64,000 nucleotides of DNA from JAGLON01 sp041394985. Its GTDB lineage: Bacteria > Zixibacteria > MSB-5A5 > GN15 > JAAZOE01. Position numbers and translations under genes: made by a program. Below are positions 51,840 to 61,351 of the stretch, piece by piece (the first letter of the stretch is position 1; each line of letters begins with the position of its first letter). The DNA is taken from assembly GCA_041394985.1 (NCBI GenBank), contig JAWLBI010000001.1, positions 868,001 through 932,000 of the forward strand. The letters run 5' to 3'. The notes below the pieces were generated by a model. It saw only the letters and a list, made by a program, of their open reading frames with translations, made no database searches and was not told the DNA's origin.

Positions 51840-52544
51840 TTACGTTTTTGTTCTGTCTCCGAATATCGCGGTTCCGACTCGTACCATCGTCGAGCCGCTC
51901 GCGATCGCCATCTCGAAATCCGATGACATCCCCATGGACAAAACGGAGAACTGCTCTCCCAATTCCCGGTGCATCGTCTGATACAACTGATACGTCATAT
52001 CGAATGCTTTTCGAATGCACCCTTCATTTGTTGTCCACGGGCCGATTGTCATCAAACCACTAAGGCGTATACCCTGTAGTTCGGCAATACGTGCCGCAGA
52101 TATTAAGATTTCTTGCGGAGAAAAGCCAAATTTACTGCCTTCTCCCGAGGAATTCACCTCGATCAGACAATCCATTGTCTTGCCCGCCTTTACGGCTTCC
52201 TCGGCAACCTTTTCTGCCAGCTCTACCGAATCAAGCGATTGAATCAAGTCGAAATATTCGATCGCCTTCTTTGCCTTGTTGCTCTGCAGATGCCCGATCA
52301 AGTGCCAGGCGGCAATTCGACCGAGTTCATCGATTTTTTTGGCCCCTTCCTGCACGCGACTCTCGCCAAGTACCACCGCGCCTGCCTCCACCGCAGCCCG
52401 AGCGGCTTGGGCAGGGAACGTTTTCGACACGGCGACCAGTGTTATCTCTTCGGGATTTCGTCCCGCCTGTTGTGCCGCCTCTGCTATTTGGGTTTGAACC
52501 GATTGCAGGTTCTCTTTTATTCGAGATTTGTATAATTCTTGCAC
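51840..52544 (-). CDS. yggS: PLP homeostasis protein, YggS family
   Basis: 234 residues with the fold III PLP domain: PLP lysine in LVAVSKTFPAQ, GESRVQEG, WHLIGHLQSNKAKKA, SLDSVELAEK, FGFSPQEI, LMTIGP, SMGMSSDFEMAIASGSTMVR and GTAIFGDR. These proteins balance pyridoxal phosphate and amino acids. The start is GTG 52544 without a clear ribosome site and only about three bases after the expected transcription start, so a near-leaderless mRNA is possible. Confidence 0.93.
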   Translation of the reverse strand: MQELYKSRIKENLQSVQTQIAEAAQQAGRNPEEITLVAVSKTFPAQAARAAVEAGAVVLGESRVQEGAKKIDELGRIAAWHLIGHLQSNKAKKAIEYFDLIQSLDSVELAEKVAEEAVKAGKTMDCLIEVNSSGEGSKFGFSPQEILISAARIAELQGIRLSGLMTIGPWTTNEGCIRKAFDMTYQLYQTMHRELGEQFSVLSMGMSSDFEMAIASGSTMVRVGTAIFGDRTKT

Positions 52545-52553
52545 AATACTACG

Positions 52554-52582
52554 ATAATAGAAAGGCCTCCCTGCTTTGGCAA
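52554..52582 (-). promoter_or_regulatory. Sigma-70-type promoter of yggS-divIVA-punA
   Basis: On the minus strand TTGCCA (52582-52577), 17-base spacer, TATTAT (52559-52554), just behind the preceding terminator. Confidence 0.5.
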
Positions 52583-52584
52583 TA

Positions 52585-52613
52585 TAAAAAAGGGCGATAT
52601 CATTATCGCCCCT
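52585..52613 (-). terminator. Terminator of the YyaL-type gene
   Basis: Minus-strand stem GGGCGAT/ATCGCCC followed by TTTTTTATA; 23 bases after the gene end. Confidence 0.8.
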
Positions 52614-52635
52614 TATTTATATACACTCGCGCCGA

Positions 52636-54696
52636 TTACCGGGTTTCCAGCAGATGAGCCAATTCATTTTTCAAGCCTTTCACATCCGTCACCGGCAGGC
52701 GACACGCCTTATCCCTACAGAAGAAATAGGTCAGCTGCTCGACATCCTGGCGCCCCTGCAACAGGGGAAGGTCGGAGTTTTTTCCATTTATATTGCCGAC
52801 GATGATTCGATTCGGGATATATGTACTGAATAACTCCCGATTCATTTCCCGCAAGTTGCCGGAGTCTTTCCCGGTCACGACTATTTCAATCGGGCCATCG
52901 AGGGTAAAATGTCCTGCCGCCAGTATTGTCGCCGTCGCCTGCGGGATGCGCGCCGCAAGACCCGATGTTGCTTCCAATGCTTCCTGACCGACTGAAGTAA
53001 TCGTCTCTTTTTCGGTAATAGCTGCCAGTCGCAATAAATTATATATCATAACTCCTCCCGGCGAAGGTGTTGCACCGTCGGTGGCGTCCTGCGGGCGATA
53101 AATTAATTCCTTATCATCGACAGGGGCGAGGTAGAACTGCTTGTCGGCATAGAATAATTCGATTGCCCGCAAGGACAATGCCTCGGCCCGCCGCAAATAC
53201 TCTTCTTTAAATGATGCCTGATACAGGTCTATGAGCCCGGCCGTAAAATAGGCATAATCTTCCAGCAATTCCGTCTTCAACAATCGCCCATCACGATAGC
53301 TGTGATACAAGGCATCATTTATATACATGTTCTTCAGCACATACTCGGCTGCCCTTATGGCTATCTGCAAATACTTTTCATTCCCTGTCACCTGATATGC
53401 CTGCGCAAATGCCGATACTGCCAAACCATTCCATGAGGCCAGAATCTTATCGTCGGTCGATGGCGGTACGCGCCTGGATCGAGCGGTCAATAGTTTGTCC
53501 GAGGCTTCCCGGACTTTATCGCTCATTGCGGCATCATCCAGCTCCAGCTGCTTCTGCACTTCATATGAATGAGTACCTCGATGCAGGATACTGGTCCCAT
53601 GTTCGAAATTCCCTCGATCAGTCACGCCAAAAAACCGGCAGAACCAATCGGCATCTTCGCCGAGAATACTCTCTATTTCGCCTTTCGTCCAGACATAGTA
53701 TTTTCCTTCTTCGCCTTCGGAATCGGCATCCTGGGTTGCAAAGATGCCGCCGTCCGGGTTGGTCATCTGCTTTTGCAAATAGTCGAGAACTCCGGTGGCG
53801 ATATCGAGGAAATCCCGATTACCACTGATTTGATATGCCTCAAGATAGGGAACAACCATCAAGGCATTGTCGTAAAGCATTTTTTCGAAATGCGGAACCA
53901 GCCATTGCTCATCAACCGAATAGCGGTGGAAACCGCCGCCAAGTTGATCGTAGATACCGCCCTTGGCCATCTTGTGCAGTGTCAAGTATGCGGCCTCGGC
54001 CAGCTTCTCATCGCCGGTCAGATGATAGCCTCGAAACAGAAGGGAAATATTCCCGCTGTGCGGGAATTTCGGGGCCGAACCGAATCCTCCGAATCGATGG
54101 TCCACCTGCCCATATACCGCTCGTGCCGCGGAGATGATAACATCCCGATCGATAGCCCGAGGCGCCGCCGTCAGATTTACCCGCGAAGCAATCTGTTCGG
54201 TGATTTTCTCGGATGAAGCAAAGACGTCATCGCGGCGCGTTTTATAAACTTCCGCAATCTGCGTCAAAAGCTCGTTGAATCCCGGGCGGCCATAGGCCGA
54301 CTGGGGAGGGAAGTAGGTTCCGGCAAAAAACGGCTTCTTGTCATAGGTCATGAATACTGACATCGGCCAACCACCGCTGCCGGTCATCGCCGTCACCGCC
54401 GACATGTAAATCTGGTCGATATCCGGGCGTTCCTCGCGATCTACCTTTATGGAGATAAAATACTGATTCAATATCGTCGCCGTGTATTCGTTTTCAAACG
54501 ATTCATGCTCCATGACATGGCACCAATGGCAGGCATTGTACCCGATGGAGAGAAATATCGGTTTATCCTCGGTCCTTGCCTTTTCGAATGCCTCATCGCC
54601 CCATTCGAACCAGTCAACCGGGTTGTCGGCATGGGCCAATAAATAGGGGGAACTGGCGTGTTGGAGTCTGTTTTGCTTTTTATTCTGAGATTCCAT
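52636..54696 (-). CDS. Thioredoxin-domain YyaL/SSP20-family protein
   Basis: 686 residues. The N-terminal DUF255 thioredoxin-like domain has the pattern ASSPYLLAHADNPVDWFEW and GYNACHWCHVMEHESF, a normal redox pair CHWC. The rest is an (alpha/alpha)6-type domain (GGIYDQLGGGFHRYSVDEQW, PHFEKMLYDNALM). Start at ATG 54696 with AAAGGATG ahead; the frame continues 36 codons further with a hydrophobic stretch that could be a signal, so the location (cytoplasm or periplasm) is unsettled. Function unknown; relatives occur from bacteria to man. Confidence 0.9.
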   Translation of the reverse strand: MESQNKKQNRLQHASSPYLLAHADNPVDWFEWGDEAFEKARTEDKPIFLSIGYNACHWCHVMEHESFENEYTATILNQYFISIKVDREERPDIDQIYMSAVTAMTGSGGWPMSVFMTYDKKPFFAGTYFPPQSAYGRPGFNELLTQIAEVYKTRRDDVFASSEKITEQIASRVNLTAAPRAIDRDVIISAARAVYGQVDHRFGGFGSAPKFPHSGNISLLFRGYHLTGDEKLAEAAYLTLHKMAKGGIYDQLGGGFHRYSVDEQWLVPHFEKMLYDNALMVVPYLEAYQISGNRDFLDIATGVLDYLQKQMTNPDGGIFATQDADSEGEEGKYYVWTKGEIESILGEDADWFCRFFGVTDRGNFEHGTSILHRGTHSYEVQKQLELDDAAMSDKVREASDKLLTARSRRVPPSTDDKILASWNGLAVSAFAQAYQVTGNEKYLQIAIRAAEYVLKNMYINDALYHSYRDGRLLKTELLEDYAYFTAGLIDLYQASFKEEYLRRAEALSLRAIELFYADKQFYLAPVDDKELIYRPQDATDGATPSPGGVMIYNLLRLAAITEKETITSVGQEALEATSGLAARIPQATATILAAGHFTLDGPIEIVVTGKDSGNLREMNRELFSTYIPNRIIVGNINGKNSDLPLLQGRQDVEQLTYFFCRDKACRLPVTDVKGLKNELAHLLETR

Positions 54697-54969
54697 TTGT
54701 TCATCCTTTGCCCGTAGCGGGCCGGAGATTATCATCAGGGCGAGCAGTACAATCTCTAAATGTGGCGTACAATAAAACCTCGCCTTCAAATCAAAAACAC
54801 TCATCGTACAGGTTAGTACGGCAATCGGGGTCTATCCGCGGGCGATTTTACCCGGAATTGCGGGAACTTTGCCGGGGGAGACGGATAAAAAGGACAATGG
54901 CCTTGCGTGTTTTACTGCCGATATGTACTTTACAGGCCTGTTTGCCAATTGCCCGAAGGAGTTGAATGC

Positions 54970-56157
54970 ATGAAAAGAGCGCTCACGATTTGTCTGTTGT
55001 CCCTCATACTCTTTGCCGTAGCAGCCGCTCAGAATGAGAAGCCGGTTATTACGATTACGCCGGCCATCGAGCAGCCACTGCTGGAGGGGCGCTGGGAAAA
55101 AGTTTATAATACTATCAAGGACGACTCCATTCGAGTCGACGACCCGGTGTCGCGACTGCTCATGGGGCACGCCTGCCTTTCGACCCAGCGCAACTATGGT
55201 GCGACGAAATTATTCTCGACCGTAACCGAACCTTCCGATATTAAAAAGTATTTCGACTATGTCTCCAAGCTGGCCAATGATAATCCCGACAATGCCATCG
55301 CGGCTTATCTCGCGGGCGACGGCTATTTGCGCCGGGGTGACTATGACAGCGCCATCGCCGGTTTCACCCGAGCAATCGAGATCAATCATCTTCTGACAAT
55401 CGCGTATTTTCAGCGCGGCAATACCTATGAATTGGCTCTGGGAAACAAGAATAACGCTATTGCCGATTACAAGAGCGCCATTCAAATCAACCCGCGCTAT
55501 GCTCGAGCCTATCTGAATCTCGGCAACATCTATCACGACCGCGGGGATCTCGAATCGGCCCTTAAATATTATGACGATGCCGTCATGGCGGACTCCCAGT
55601 ACAGCCAGGCATTCTTCAATCGCGCCAATGTCTATTTCGAGCAAAAGGAGTTTGACAAGGCAATCCTCGAGTACGATAAGGCGATTATGCTTCGGCCGCT
55701 GTGGTCCGAGGCCTATTATAATCGCGCCAACGTGTATCTGTTCGGCAAGGAAGAATGGGTCAATGCCATCTTCGATTACGACAAGGCGATCAATTTCAAT
55801 ACATCATATATTCCGGCCATCCGCAATCGAGGCGTCGCCAGATCGCGCAACGGCGAATTCGCTCAGGCGATCGCTGATTTTACCCGTGTACTTCAATTGA
55901 AAGAGGATGATGCCGAGGCTTTCAGCAATCGCGGTAATTGCTGGGTGCAGATGGGTGACTATGACAAGGCGCTCAATGATTACAATCAGGCAATACACTT
56001 CGATCCGCGCCTCGCCGAGGCATACGAGAACCGTGGCTTCTTATATATGGTGCACATGAATAACAAGGAGAAGGCCTGCGCCGACTGGAAGAAAGCCTGC
56101 GATCTGGGCCGCTGCGACAATTATCGTCTCGCCCAGAAAAACGGCGACTGCGAGTAA
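54970..56157 (+). CDS. Exported TPR protein
   Basis: 395 residues; start at ATG 54970 with AAGGAG ahead, signal peptide ending AVAAA. Nine or so TPR units from about residue 95 (AIAGFTRAIEINHLLTIAYF, NNAIADYKSAIQINPRYARA, DSALKYYD-like, DKAILEYDKAIMLRPLWSEA, AQAIADFTRVLQLKEDDAEA, DKALNDYNQAIHFDP) and a Sel1-like end. It is probably a periplasmic scaffold. It diverges from the YyaL-type gene over a 273-bp gap. Confidence 0.88.
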   Translation: MKRALTICLLSLILFAVAAAQNEKPVITITPAIEQPLLEGRWEKVYNTIKDDSIRVDDPVSRLLMGHACLSTQRNYGATKLFSTVTEPSDIKKYFDYVSKLANDNPDNAIAAYLAGDGYLRRGDYDSAIAGFTRAIEINHLLTIAYFQRGNTYELALGNKNNAIADYKSAIQINPRYARAYLNLGNIYHDRGDLESALKYYDDAVMADSQYSQAFFNRANVYFEQKEFDKAILEYDKAIMLRPLWSEAYYNRANVYLFGKEEWVNAIFDYDKAINFNTSYIPAIRNRGVARSRNGEFAQAIADFTRVLQLKEDDAEAFSNRGNCWVQMGDYDKALNDYNQAIHFDPRLAEAYENRGFLYMVHMNNKEKACADWKKACDLGRCDNYRLAQKNGDCE

Positions 56158-56181
56158 GCAATAGTGATTATAATGAATTGA

Positions 56182-56215
56182 ATACCCCGCGGCAGTGCCG
56201 CGGGGTATTTTTTTA
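56182..56215 (+). terminator. Terminator of the TPR gene
   Basis: ATACCCCGCGGC-AGT-GCCGCGGGGTAT, 12-bp perfect arms, then TTTTTT; it ends on the boundary of the convergent gene. Confidence 0.9.
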
Positions 56216-57193
56216 TTAAAACTCTTTATACCCCTCTGGAATTTCAAACAGAACCGGATCGACTTTGTCGGTTTCGATCAACTTGATTTCCATCGACATC
56301 GACATCATTTCCGCCATGCCGTCAATTGTACTCGATGCAAAGGCATCGAGCGCTTCCATCATCTCAGGATCGACATCCTCCCGGCCACCGGCGAATATGT
56401 CATCCTCGGCGTTTTCGGTTTCCTGCTGACTCTTTATCTGCTCGTAATCTGCTGAGTCCTTCGCGCTCGGCGGGTTGATCATATCTGTGTTGACCTGCAT
56501 GAAGACTTTCAGCGATGTCTTAATGATGATTCCATCGAGATCCTCGCTATAGGAGGCCAAGGATTCGATATCGACTCCCAGTGCCTTCATGAGATGCTCC
56601 AGCATCTGCAGATTACTGAAGACTTCGATATCAGCCGCCTCAGCCGCGCCTTTGTTGAAGGCATCAAGCTCCGCCTGCCCTGGGAGGGCATTCGATGCCC
56701 AGGCCTCGCAATCGAAGGCTTGCCGGCTGCCGCTCATGTGCAGTTCGCCATGCAGCGCTACGCCATGGCAGAGAAAGCCGTTTATGTCTGTATCGGGCAG
56801 TGTTTTGGCCGAGATTGTCCAATCCAGTTGCTGTTCCGGCACATTCGGTTGATTGCCGTTCGCAGCCTCGGCCATCAGTTGTTTCAATTCGGATATTTGC
56901 TTCACGGCATAGCTGCTGTCGATATCATAGACGATCCAGTTGACTCCTTTATCGAGCCGTGTGATATACGTCGCCTTCGGCGGCGCGTCCTGTTGCATCA
57001 TCGGGAATGCGGGCGCGATTTCGGAGATGCTCTCCATGCGCATTTTCTCGCCCGAGACATATGTTTTTATGGTGCCGCCGCCCATTGACATGCCCATGGC
57101 GTTCATGATTGTTTCGGATGTCATCGTAACATCGGCGGCCGCGAAAGCGGTCAGACACAAGAGACTCAGCACAGCGACAAGACATGTTTTCAT
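56216..57193 (-). CDS. Exported DUF4412-like protein
   Basis: 325 residues, signal peptide MKTCLVAVLSLLCLTAFAAA. The body starts VTMTSETIMNAMGMSMGGG and reads KTYVSGEKMRMES, then SYAVKQISELKQ, and a central CHGVALHGEL followed by FDCEAWASN. This resembles DUF4412 (an outer-membrane-lipoprotein-receptor-like fold), with a close DPVLFEIPEGYKEF end. An acidic insertion and two methionine-rich patches (MGMSM, MAEMMSMSM) are notable and could bind metal. Same layout in the next gene. Confidence 0.65.
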   Translation of the reverse strand: MKTCLVAVLSLLCLTAFAAADVTMTSETIMNAMGMSMGGGTIKTYVSGEKMRMESISEIAPAFPMMQQDAPPKATYITRLDKGVNWIVYDIDSSYAVKQISELKQLMAEAANGNQPNVPEQQLDWTISAKTLPDTDINGFLCHGVALHGELHMSGSRQAFDCEAWASNALPGQAELDAFNKGAAEAADIEVFSNLQMLEHLMKALGVDIESLASYSEDLDGIIIKTSLKVFMQVNTDMINPPSAKDSADYEQIKSQQETENAEDDIFAGGREDVDPEMMEALDAFASSTIDGMAEMMSMSMEIKLIETDKVDPVLFEIPEGYKEF

Positions 57194-57215
57194 ATAACCC
57201 CTCGATTATAACTAT

Positions 57216-58067
57216 TTATTCGATTGCCTGTGTATATCCGTCAGGCAATAGGAACTCCGTATCCGGAATATCATCATCTGTAATATGCAATGGCTTTCTA
57301 CTCATGGAAAAAATTGTCGTTCGTGAATCATCCTCAACCGACTGCACAATGAAAGTGACTTGGAGAGGAAAGTCTTTATATTCTCTTATGATTGACGTCA
57401 TACCGCCAATATCTACTCCAAAAGCCGGGGCAAATAGCACCATTGGCTGAAATAATTCAAAGGGATCAAACCCGGCGATGTCCATAAGTCGTTGATATGG
57501 TTTCTCCATGCAATTATAGGCGCCTACAGGTTTGGCGAACCAGCATTGGAGACTGAAGTGAAGAGCCTCGGTCGTATCATCAACTACCTTACCACAACCG
57601 GTGATCTCGAGTAAGCGGCAAGGGATATTGAGAATTGAATCTTCTCGAACGACCTCCGGTTTAATTCCCCAATCATATTTAATATCATTGTCGAATTGCA
57701 TCGTATCAAGCGATGCCAGAAGCGAATCGTAAAAGATTCCCTGATCAATAAGTGAATCAATAGTGAACGATTTTTCATCGTGGTCTATAGAATATTTGAC
57801 ATGATTCGCCAAATCGTATAACATTGTCAGAGTTTCGCCCATATCAATATCAACGAGTTTGACAAGTAAGGAGCTTTTATCTTCAGATGAGACCTTAATG
57901 TGATTATCACCGAACAAATAGGTCGTTTCGGTCTGCATATCGGGGAGCAGTGGAATCGAGATTGCATTGTCTATGACTAATTTGCATCCGGCCATAAGCG
58001 GCGGCGCAAGATAGAGCATAATAGTACATATAACTGCAAGTGTTTTAAATATTGCCTTTAAATTCAT
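57216..58067 (-). CDS. Exported DUF4412-like protein, second copy
   Basis: 283 residues with a signal peptide (ending LMAGC; a lipobox-like LMAGC also makes a lipoprotein possible). The order of motifs follows the neighbour: TETTYLFGDNHIKVSS, MLYDLANHVKYSIDHD, NIPCRLLEITGCG then LQCWFAKPVG, and the end DTEFLLPDGYTQ like DPVLFEIPEGY. The two are distant tandem paralogues, 22 bp apart, probably co-transcribed in the order this gene first. Codon use is more AT-rich than in its neighbour. Confidence 0.6.
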   Translation of the reverse strand: MNLKAIFKTLAVICTIMLYLAPPLMAGCKLVIDNAISIPLLPDMQTETTYLFGDNHIKVSSEDKSSLLVKLVDIDMGETLTMLYDLANHVKYSIDHDEKSFTIDSLIDQGIFYDSLLASLDTMQFDNDIKYDWGIKPEVVREDSILNIPCRLLEITGCGKVVDDTTEALHFSLQCWFAKPVGAYNCMEKPYQRLMDIAGFDPFELFQPMVLFAPAFGVDIGGMTSIIREYKDFPLQVTFIVQSVEDDSRTTIFSMSRKPLHITDDDIPDTEFLLPDGYTQAIE

Positions 58068-58230
58068 TGACGATATTCTTTCATCCTTGTGCGTGATGAT
58101 AATACATAATATACCCTATCTGATTGGTGACAGCAATCACTAATTGTGTGAAAATGTGAAAAGACCGGGTGGCCCATCCGATGTCCCATCTGCGAGGTGA
58201 GAATGGATCCCACTGGCCGGTTGTGCCTTG

Positions 58231-59880
58231 CTATTCAACTCCGCCGTGGGATTCGAGCGTGTGGGCACAGATGACATTGCCTTTGCGATTCGCCAGGAAG
58301 AGCGGCGTCTCACCGTCAACCGATCGGGCATTGACATTTGCTCCTTGATCAAGCAGCAACTGAATAGCGGTTGCCCGCGCATTTAACGCCGCCATGTGCA
58401 GAGGCGTCCAGCCGTTTTTCATCCTTGCATTGATATCGCATCCGGCATTCAGAAGCATTCGAATACAGACAGTATCACCTACAAGGGCCGCATTGTGGAG
58501 CGGGGTACAGAAGCGTTTGTTCGGCAGGCAGGGCGAGGCTCCCGCCGCCAGTAACTCGGCCATTTCATCCGGCAAGTCATTCAATGCCGCATAGTGCAGC
58601 GGTGACCATCCTTCGTTATCGCGGCAATCGACATCGGCCCCGGCTTCGATTAACAGTTTCATCGTCGACGGATGCTTTTCGTTGACGGCGATCATTAATG
58701 GCGTCAAACCGATATCGGATTTGATGTTGAGTTTCGCGCCGTGAGCAATGAGGATCGACACGACTTCATCGTGACCGCCGTGGGCGGCATGGTGGAGGGC
58801 GGTCCAGTCAATCGATTGTCTGGCATTACTGTCAGCGCCGTTATCGAGGAGAATACTCACCGTTTTGGCATGACCGTTTCCCGCCGCATAGAAGAGCGGT
58901 GTTGCCTTCATATCATTTCTGGCATCGACTTGCGCACCATTGGCGATAAGGATGTTCACGATGTCACCGTATCCACTCTCGGCAGCCAGATGCAGCGGCG
59001 TCATGCCGGTCTGGGAGCGGGCATTGACATCAGCCCCTTTCTTAATCAGTTTGTCGACGACATCTTTTTGGCCCAATGATGCGGCATTATGGAGCGGCGT
59101 GATCTTGCCGGGCAATTCGATGTCGATATCTTCTCCGGCGGCGATGAGAAACTCTGCGAATTCGGCCTGCCCGGCCTCGATTGCTCTGGCCAGAGGTTGA
59201 TTTTGCGGCAGTTGATCCTCGATATCCTCATCGCTCCCGACCTCGACGATATATGCCTCCCACTTGAAATCGGTGATTGTGAAGTTCGATGCTCTCGGCA
59301 CAGGCAGAATTTTCGTTGGATCGGCTATATTGCCGATGATGTAGATAACCGGATCTCTGGGGCAAATCAATCGCGGTAACTGCCTCGTATCGAATGGTCG
59401 CATTGGATTTTGCACCAGGCGTCCTCTAATTTCATATTCTTTACCGGCCTCCAACCGGCATGTAATTGTCAGTGTATCAGATGCAACCAAATCCAGGAAG
59501 AGGGTGTTAAAATCACTCATTACGTATGGTCCGGAAAATGCCATCGATCCCGGTTCAACTGTTTTAATCCAGTTGTATCCTTGATTTGTAAACTCATAGT
59601 ATCCCGCATAGAATACTAGAAATGTATATTCGCCTGGCAAAAACTCGATATTTCGTCCATAGCTGCATACACCGTCATCATAATTGTTTCGTGTGGGATA
59701 ACCGTCGTTAGTTTTATTGCCATTCACCGTATAAATGAATACAGATGGTCCTGTATGAAGGATACTGACCCTGTTTTTTGCCAATCGCTTGCCTTTATAG
59801 TATTGATATCTATTTGAGGTACAACTCATCAGAATTAGTAGCGTCGGGATTATTATCAGACTACACTTTTTGAATTTCAC
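58231..59880 (-). CDS. Ankyrin-repeat lipoprotein
   Basis: 549 residues. Lipobox LMSC at the N-terminus; residues 25-215 are an unrecognised beta-rich domain (SVFIYTVNGNKTNDGYPTRN, PGEYTFLVFYAGYYEFTNQG). From about residue 230 on there are nine ankyrin repeats of the G-x-TPLHxAAxxGH type (GKITPLHNAASLGQKDVVDK, TGMTPLHLAAESGYGDIVNI, DWTALHHAAHGGHDEVVSI, NGWTPLHMAALNARATAIQL). Ankyrin stacks on a lipoprotein point to protein binding in the periplasm or on the surface. Confidence 0.88.
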   Translation of the reverse strand: MKFKKCSLIIIPTLLILMSCTSNRYQYYKGKRLAKNRVSILHTGPSVFIYTVNGNKTNDGYPTRNNYDDGVCSYGRNIEFLPGEYTFLVFYAGYYEFTNQGYNWIKTVEPGSMAFSGPYVMSDFNTLFLDLVASDTLTITCRLEAGKEYEIRGRLVQNPMRPFDTRQLPRLICPRDPVIYIIGNIADPTKILPVPRASNFTITDFKWEAYIVEVGSDEDIEDQLPQNQPLARAIEAGQAEFAEFLIAAGEDIDIELPGKITPLHNAASLGQKDVVDKLIKKGADVNARSQTGMTPLHLAAESGYGDIVNILIANGAQVDARNDMKATPLFYAAGNGHAKTVSILLDNGADSNARQSIDWTALHHAAHGGHDEVVSILIAHGAKLNIKSDIGLTPLMIAVNEKHPSTMKLLIEAGADVDCRDNEGWSPLHYAALNDLPDEMAELLAAGASPCLPNKRFCTPLHNAALVGDTVCIRMLLNAGCDINARMKNGWTPLHMAALNARATAIQLLLDQGANVNARSVDGETPLFLANRKGNVICAHTLESHGGVE

Positions 59881-59977
59881 CTTTGACCCCTATTTGCCAA
59901 AAAGGCGATGGTATTATTAAAGTAAAGACGTTTAGACAGACTTACTATTTAATGAAAAACATCCCGGGCAATTAGGG

Positions 59978-59997
59978 GGGGAGGAGTATTCCTCCCC
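59978..59997 (-). terminator. GC-rich hairpin after the first small exported gene
   Basis: GGGGAGGA-ATAC-TCCTCCCC on the minus strand, 8 bases after the stop; no U-tract. The second small gene has a similar hairpin in the same position (61318-61340). Confidence 0.5.
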
Positions 59998-60005
59998 AAT
60001 ATTAC

Positions 60006-60449
60006 TTAGTTTTCCAAAGGCTGTTGATAGCTTTGCTGGCAAGCCGTACATGGCCCACTGCTTCCCCCTGAACTATCGGATATATTATCGCATACCCATT
60101 CGGCCAATTCTTCTATAGCTTTTTGAACAGTTATACGTGGTTTCCTTTGTCCGGCTATTTTCTTACAGATTTTAAGAGCAATCTCTAAAATAGATGATTT
60201 TTCAGCTTCATCAACACCCTCATTATACGCATCCCAGAATAAATCTCTTTCTTCCGATGTCATATATCCTTCGTTCACCAATATATCCAGGGCGTCTCCC
60301 GGCGGCGGATCTGCAATAACAACTAAAGGTGTGATTTGATCCGCAATTCCGGAAATATCACCGGTTTCATTCTCGGGAATATCTGTCACGGCAACTGTTG
60401 CAGACACTAGAATCAAAATGCATAAAACCATAAGCATAGAATTCTTCAT
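60006..60449 (-). CDS. Small exported protein, cassette member 1
   Basis: 147 residues, with an AGGAGGT ribosome site and a signal peptide (ending ATVAVT). The middle part PPPGDALDILVNEGYMTSEERD and an amphipathic helix (EKSSILEIALKICKKIAGQ) match cassette member 2 in order and spacing (PPPVDAMNTLLEAGYITEAD, ISWWIFLKSLWRLIERAVML). The tail has SSGGSSGPC and two cysteines plus C in AEWVCDN, so a disulfide or processing is possible. No family known to me. It could be a precursor peptide, but nothing proves cleavage. Confidence 0.6.
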   Translation of the reverse strand: MKNSMLMVLCILILVSATVAVTDIPENETGDISGIADQITPLVVIADPPPGDALDILVNEGYMTSEERDLFWDAYNEGVDEAEKSSILEIALKICKKIAGQRKPRITVQKAIEELAEWVCDNISDSSGGSSGPCTACQQSYQQPLEN

Positions 60450-60545
60450 AGCTACCTCCTAGGTAAATGAGTATATTTTATCAAGGCGATCACAAATACC
60501 TTGACCGTTAATTCTATCGCTAAGGCCTTAGCAGATAATTCTTGA
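60450..60545 (-). promoter_or_regulatory. Conserved upstream module 1
   Basis: This stretch and 61766-61862 align almost over their full length (roughly four of five positions). Each contains TCAAGG..12 bases..CCTTGA (60481-60504) and a TAAGGCCTTA palindrome; here it is GCTAAGGCCTTAGC (60519-60532). Confidence 0.65.
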
Positions 60546-60568
60546 TTGCTTACTCTATAATCCCACCA

Positions 60569-61306
60569 TTAAATTCCAATTGGCGGGAAAAGTCCCAAGT
60601 TTAAAAAACAGATTTGAAAGAAAATCGTAAAATTCCACATGGCATGATATAATATCGTTGGATATAGCGATTTTGATTTAATGTACAGCCAAGCATCAAG
60701 CGGAGCACTTAGTGCAATTATAAAGGTGCCAATTAATCCCGCCTGAAAAATATGTAGTAGCGCAAAATAAACAGAAACAATAATGATGCTTTTCCTGGCG
60801 CTTATATGCTTTAGTAATACCGAAAGAAGCAGACTAAAGACCAAAATTGATTCGATTATAGACGGCAGTAAAACAATGTTTATTAATGGGCGCACTGAAT
60901 ATTTCGCGATTTTTGCCCAATCATATAAGTACAATGCTTTATAGATTTCTGGTGAGAAATCCTCGAAGGGGGGAGTTTCAAGCTTGACTTGAGTGATCAA
61001 CTCGATGTCTTCTGGGCTTGATATTTCAATACTGCTCTTTCCAATTGTAATCAGCAGTGCCAAAAATGTATTTACGGAAAGAAAGACACAAATGAGCACA
61101 ATAATATACTTTTTCGTTCTATTGCCTATTTTAGGAGAAAATCCGATTTGATAATCCTGATCTACTATTTTTTTTCGTTTATATAAAAGAAAAAGAATAA
61201 AAGCGTATCCAAGATAGTACGGTACTAGTCCTACTGCAAAAAAGGCAATAGTTATAAGCACAAAGGCCCGAGGAACTTGTCGTTCATTTATATAATCAAG
61301 TATCAT
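60569..61306 (-). CDS. CPBP-type intramembrane metalloprotease-like protein
   Basis: 245 residues from ATG 61306, with six to seven hydrophobic helices. Two of the three CPBP (CAAX/Abi) motifs are clear: FALLH at 161-165 (F-x-x-x-H) and HAMWN at 201-205 (H-x-x-x-N). The first motif, normally E-E-x-x-x-R, is reduced to a single glutamate in PSIIESILVF (Glu142), so activity is uncertain. A TTG start at 61327 would lie inside a hairpin and is less likely. CPBP proteins process prenylated proteins or peptides and are frequently placed next to bacteriocin precursors; here it lies between two small exported proteins. Confidence 0.7.
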   Translation of the reverse strand: MILDYINERQVPRAFVLITIAFFAVGLVPYYLGYAFILFLLYKRKKIVDQDYQIGFSPKIGNRTKKYIIVLICVFLSVNTFLALLITIGKSSIEISSPEDIELITQVKLETPPFEDFSPEIYKALYLYDWAKIAKYSVRPLINIVLLPSIIESILVFSLLLSVLLKHISARKSIIIVSVYFALLHIFQAGLIGTFIIALSAPLDAWLYIKSKSLYPTILYHAMWNFTIFFQICFLNLGLFPPIGI

Positions 61307-61317
61307 ACTATTAATAA

Positions 61318-61340
61318 GGGGGAACAATATCGTGTCCCCC
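61318..61340 (-). terminator. Hairpin between cassette member 2 and the CPBP gene
   Basis: GGGGGACA-CGATAT-TGTTCCCCC on the minus strand, one bulge, followed by TTATTAAT. It could attenuate read-through from the small gene into the protease gene. Confidence 0.5.
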
Positions 61341-61351
61341 CATATTGAAAA

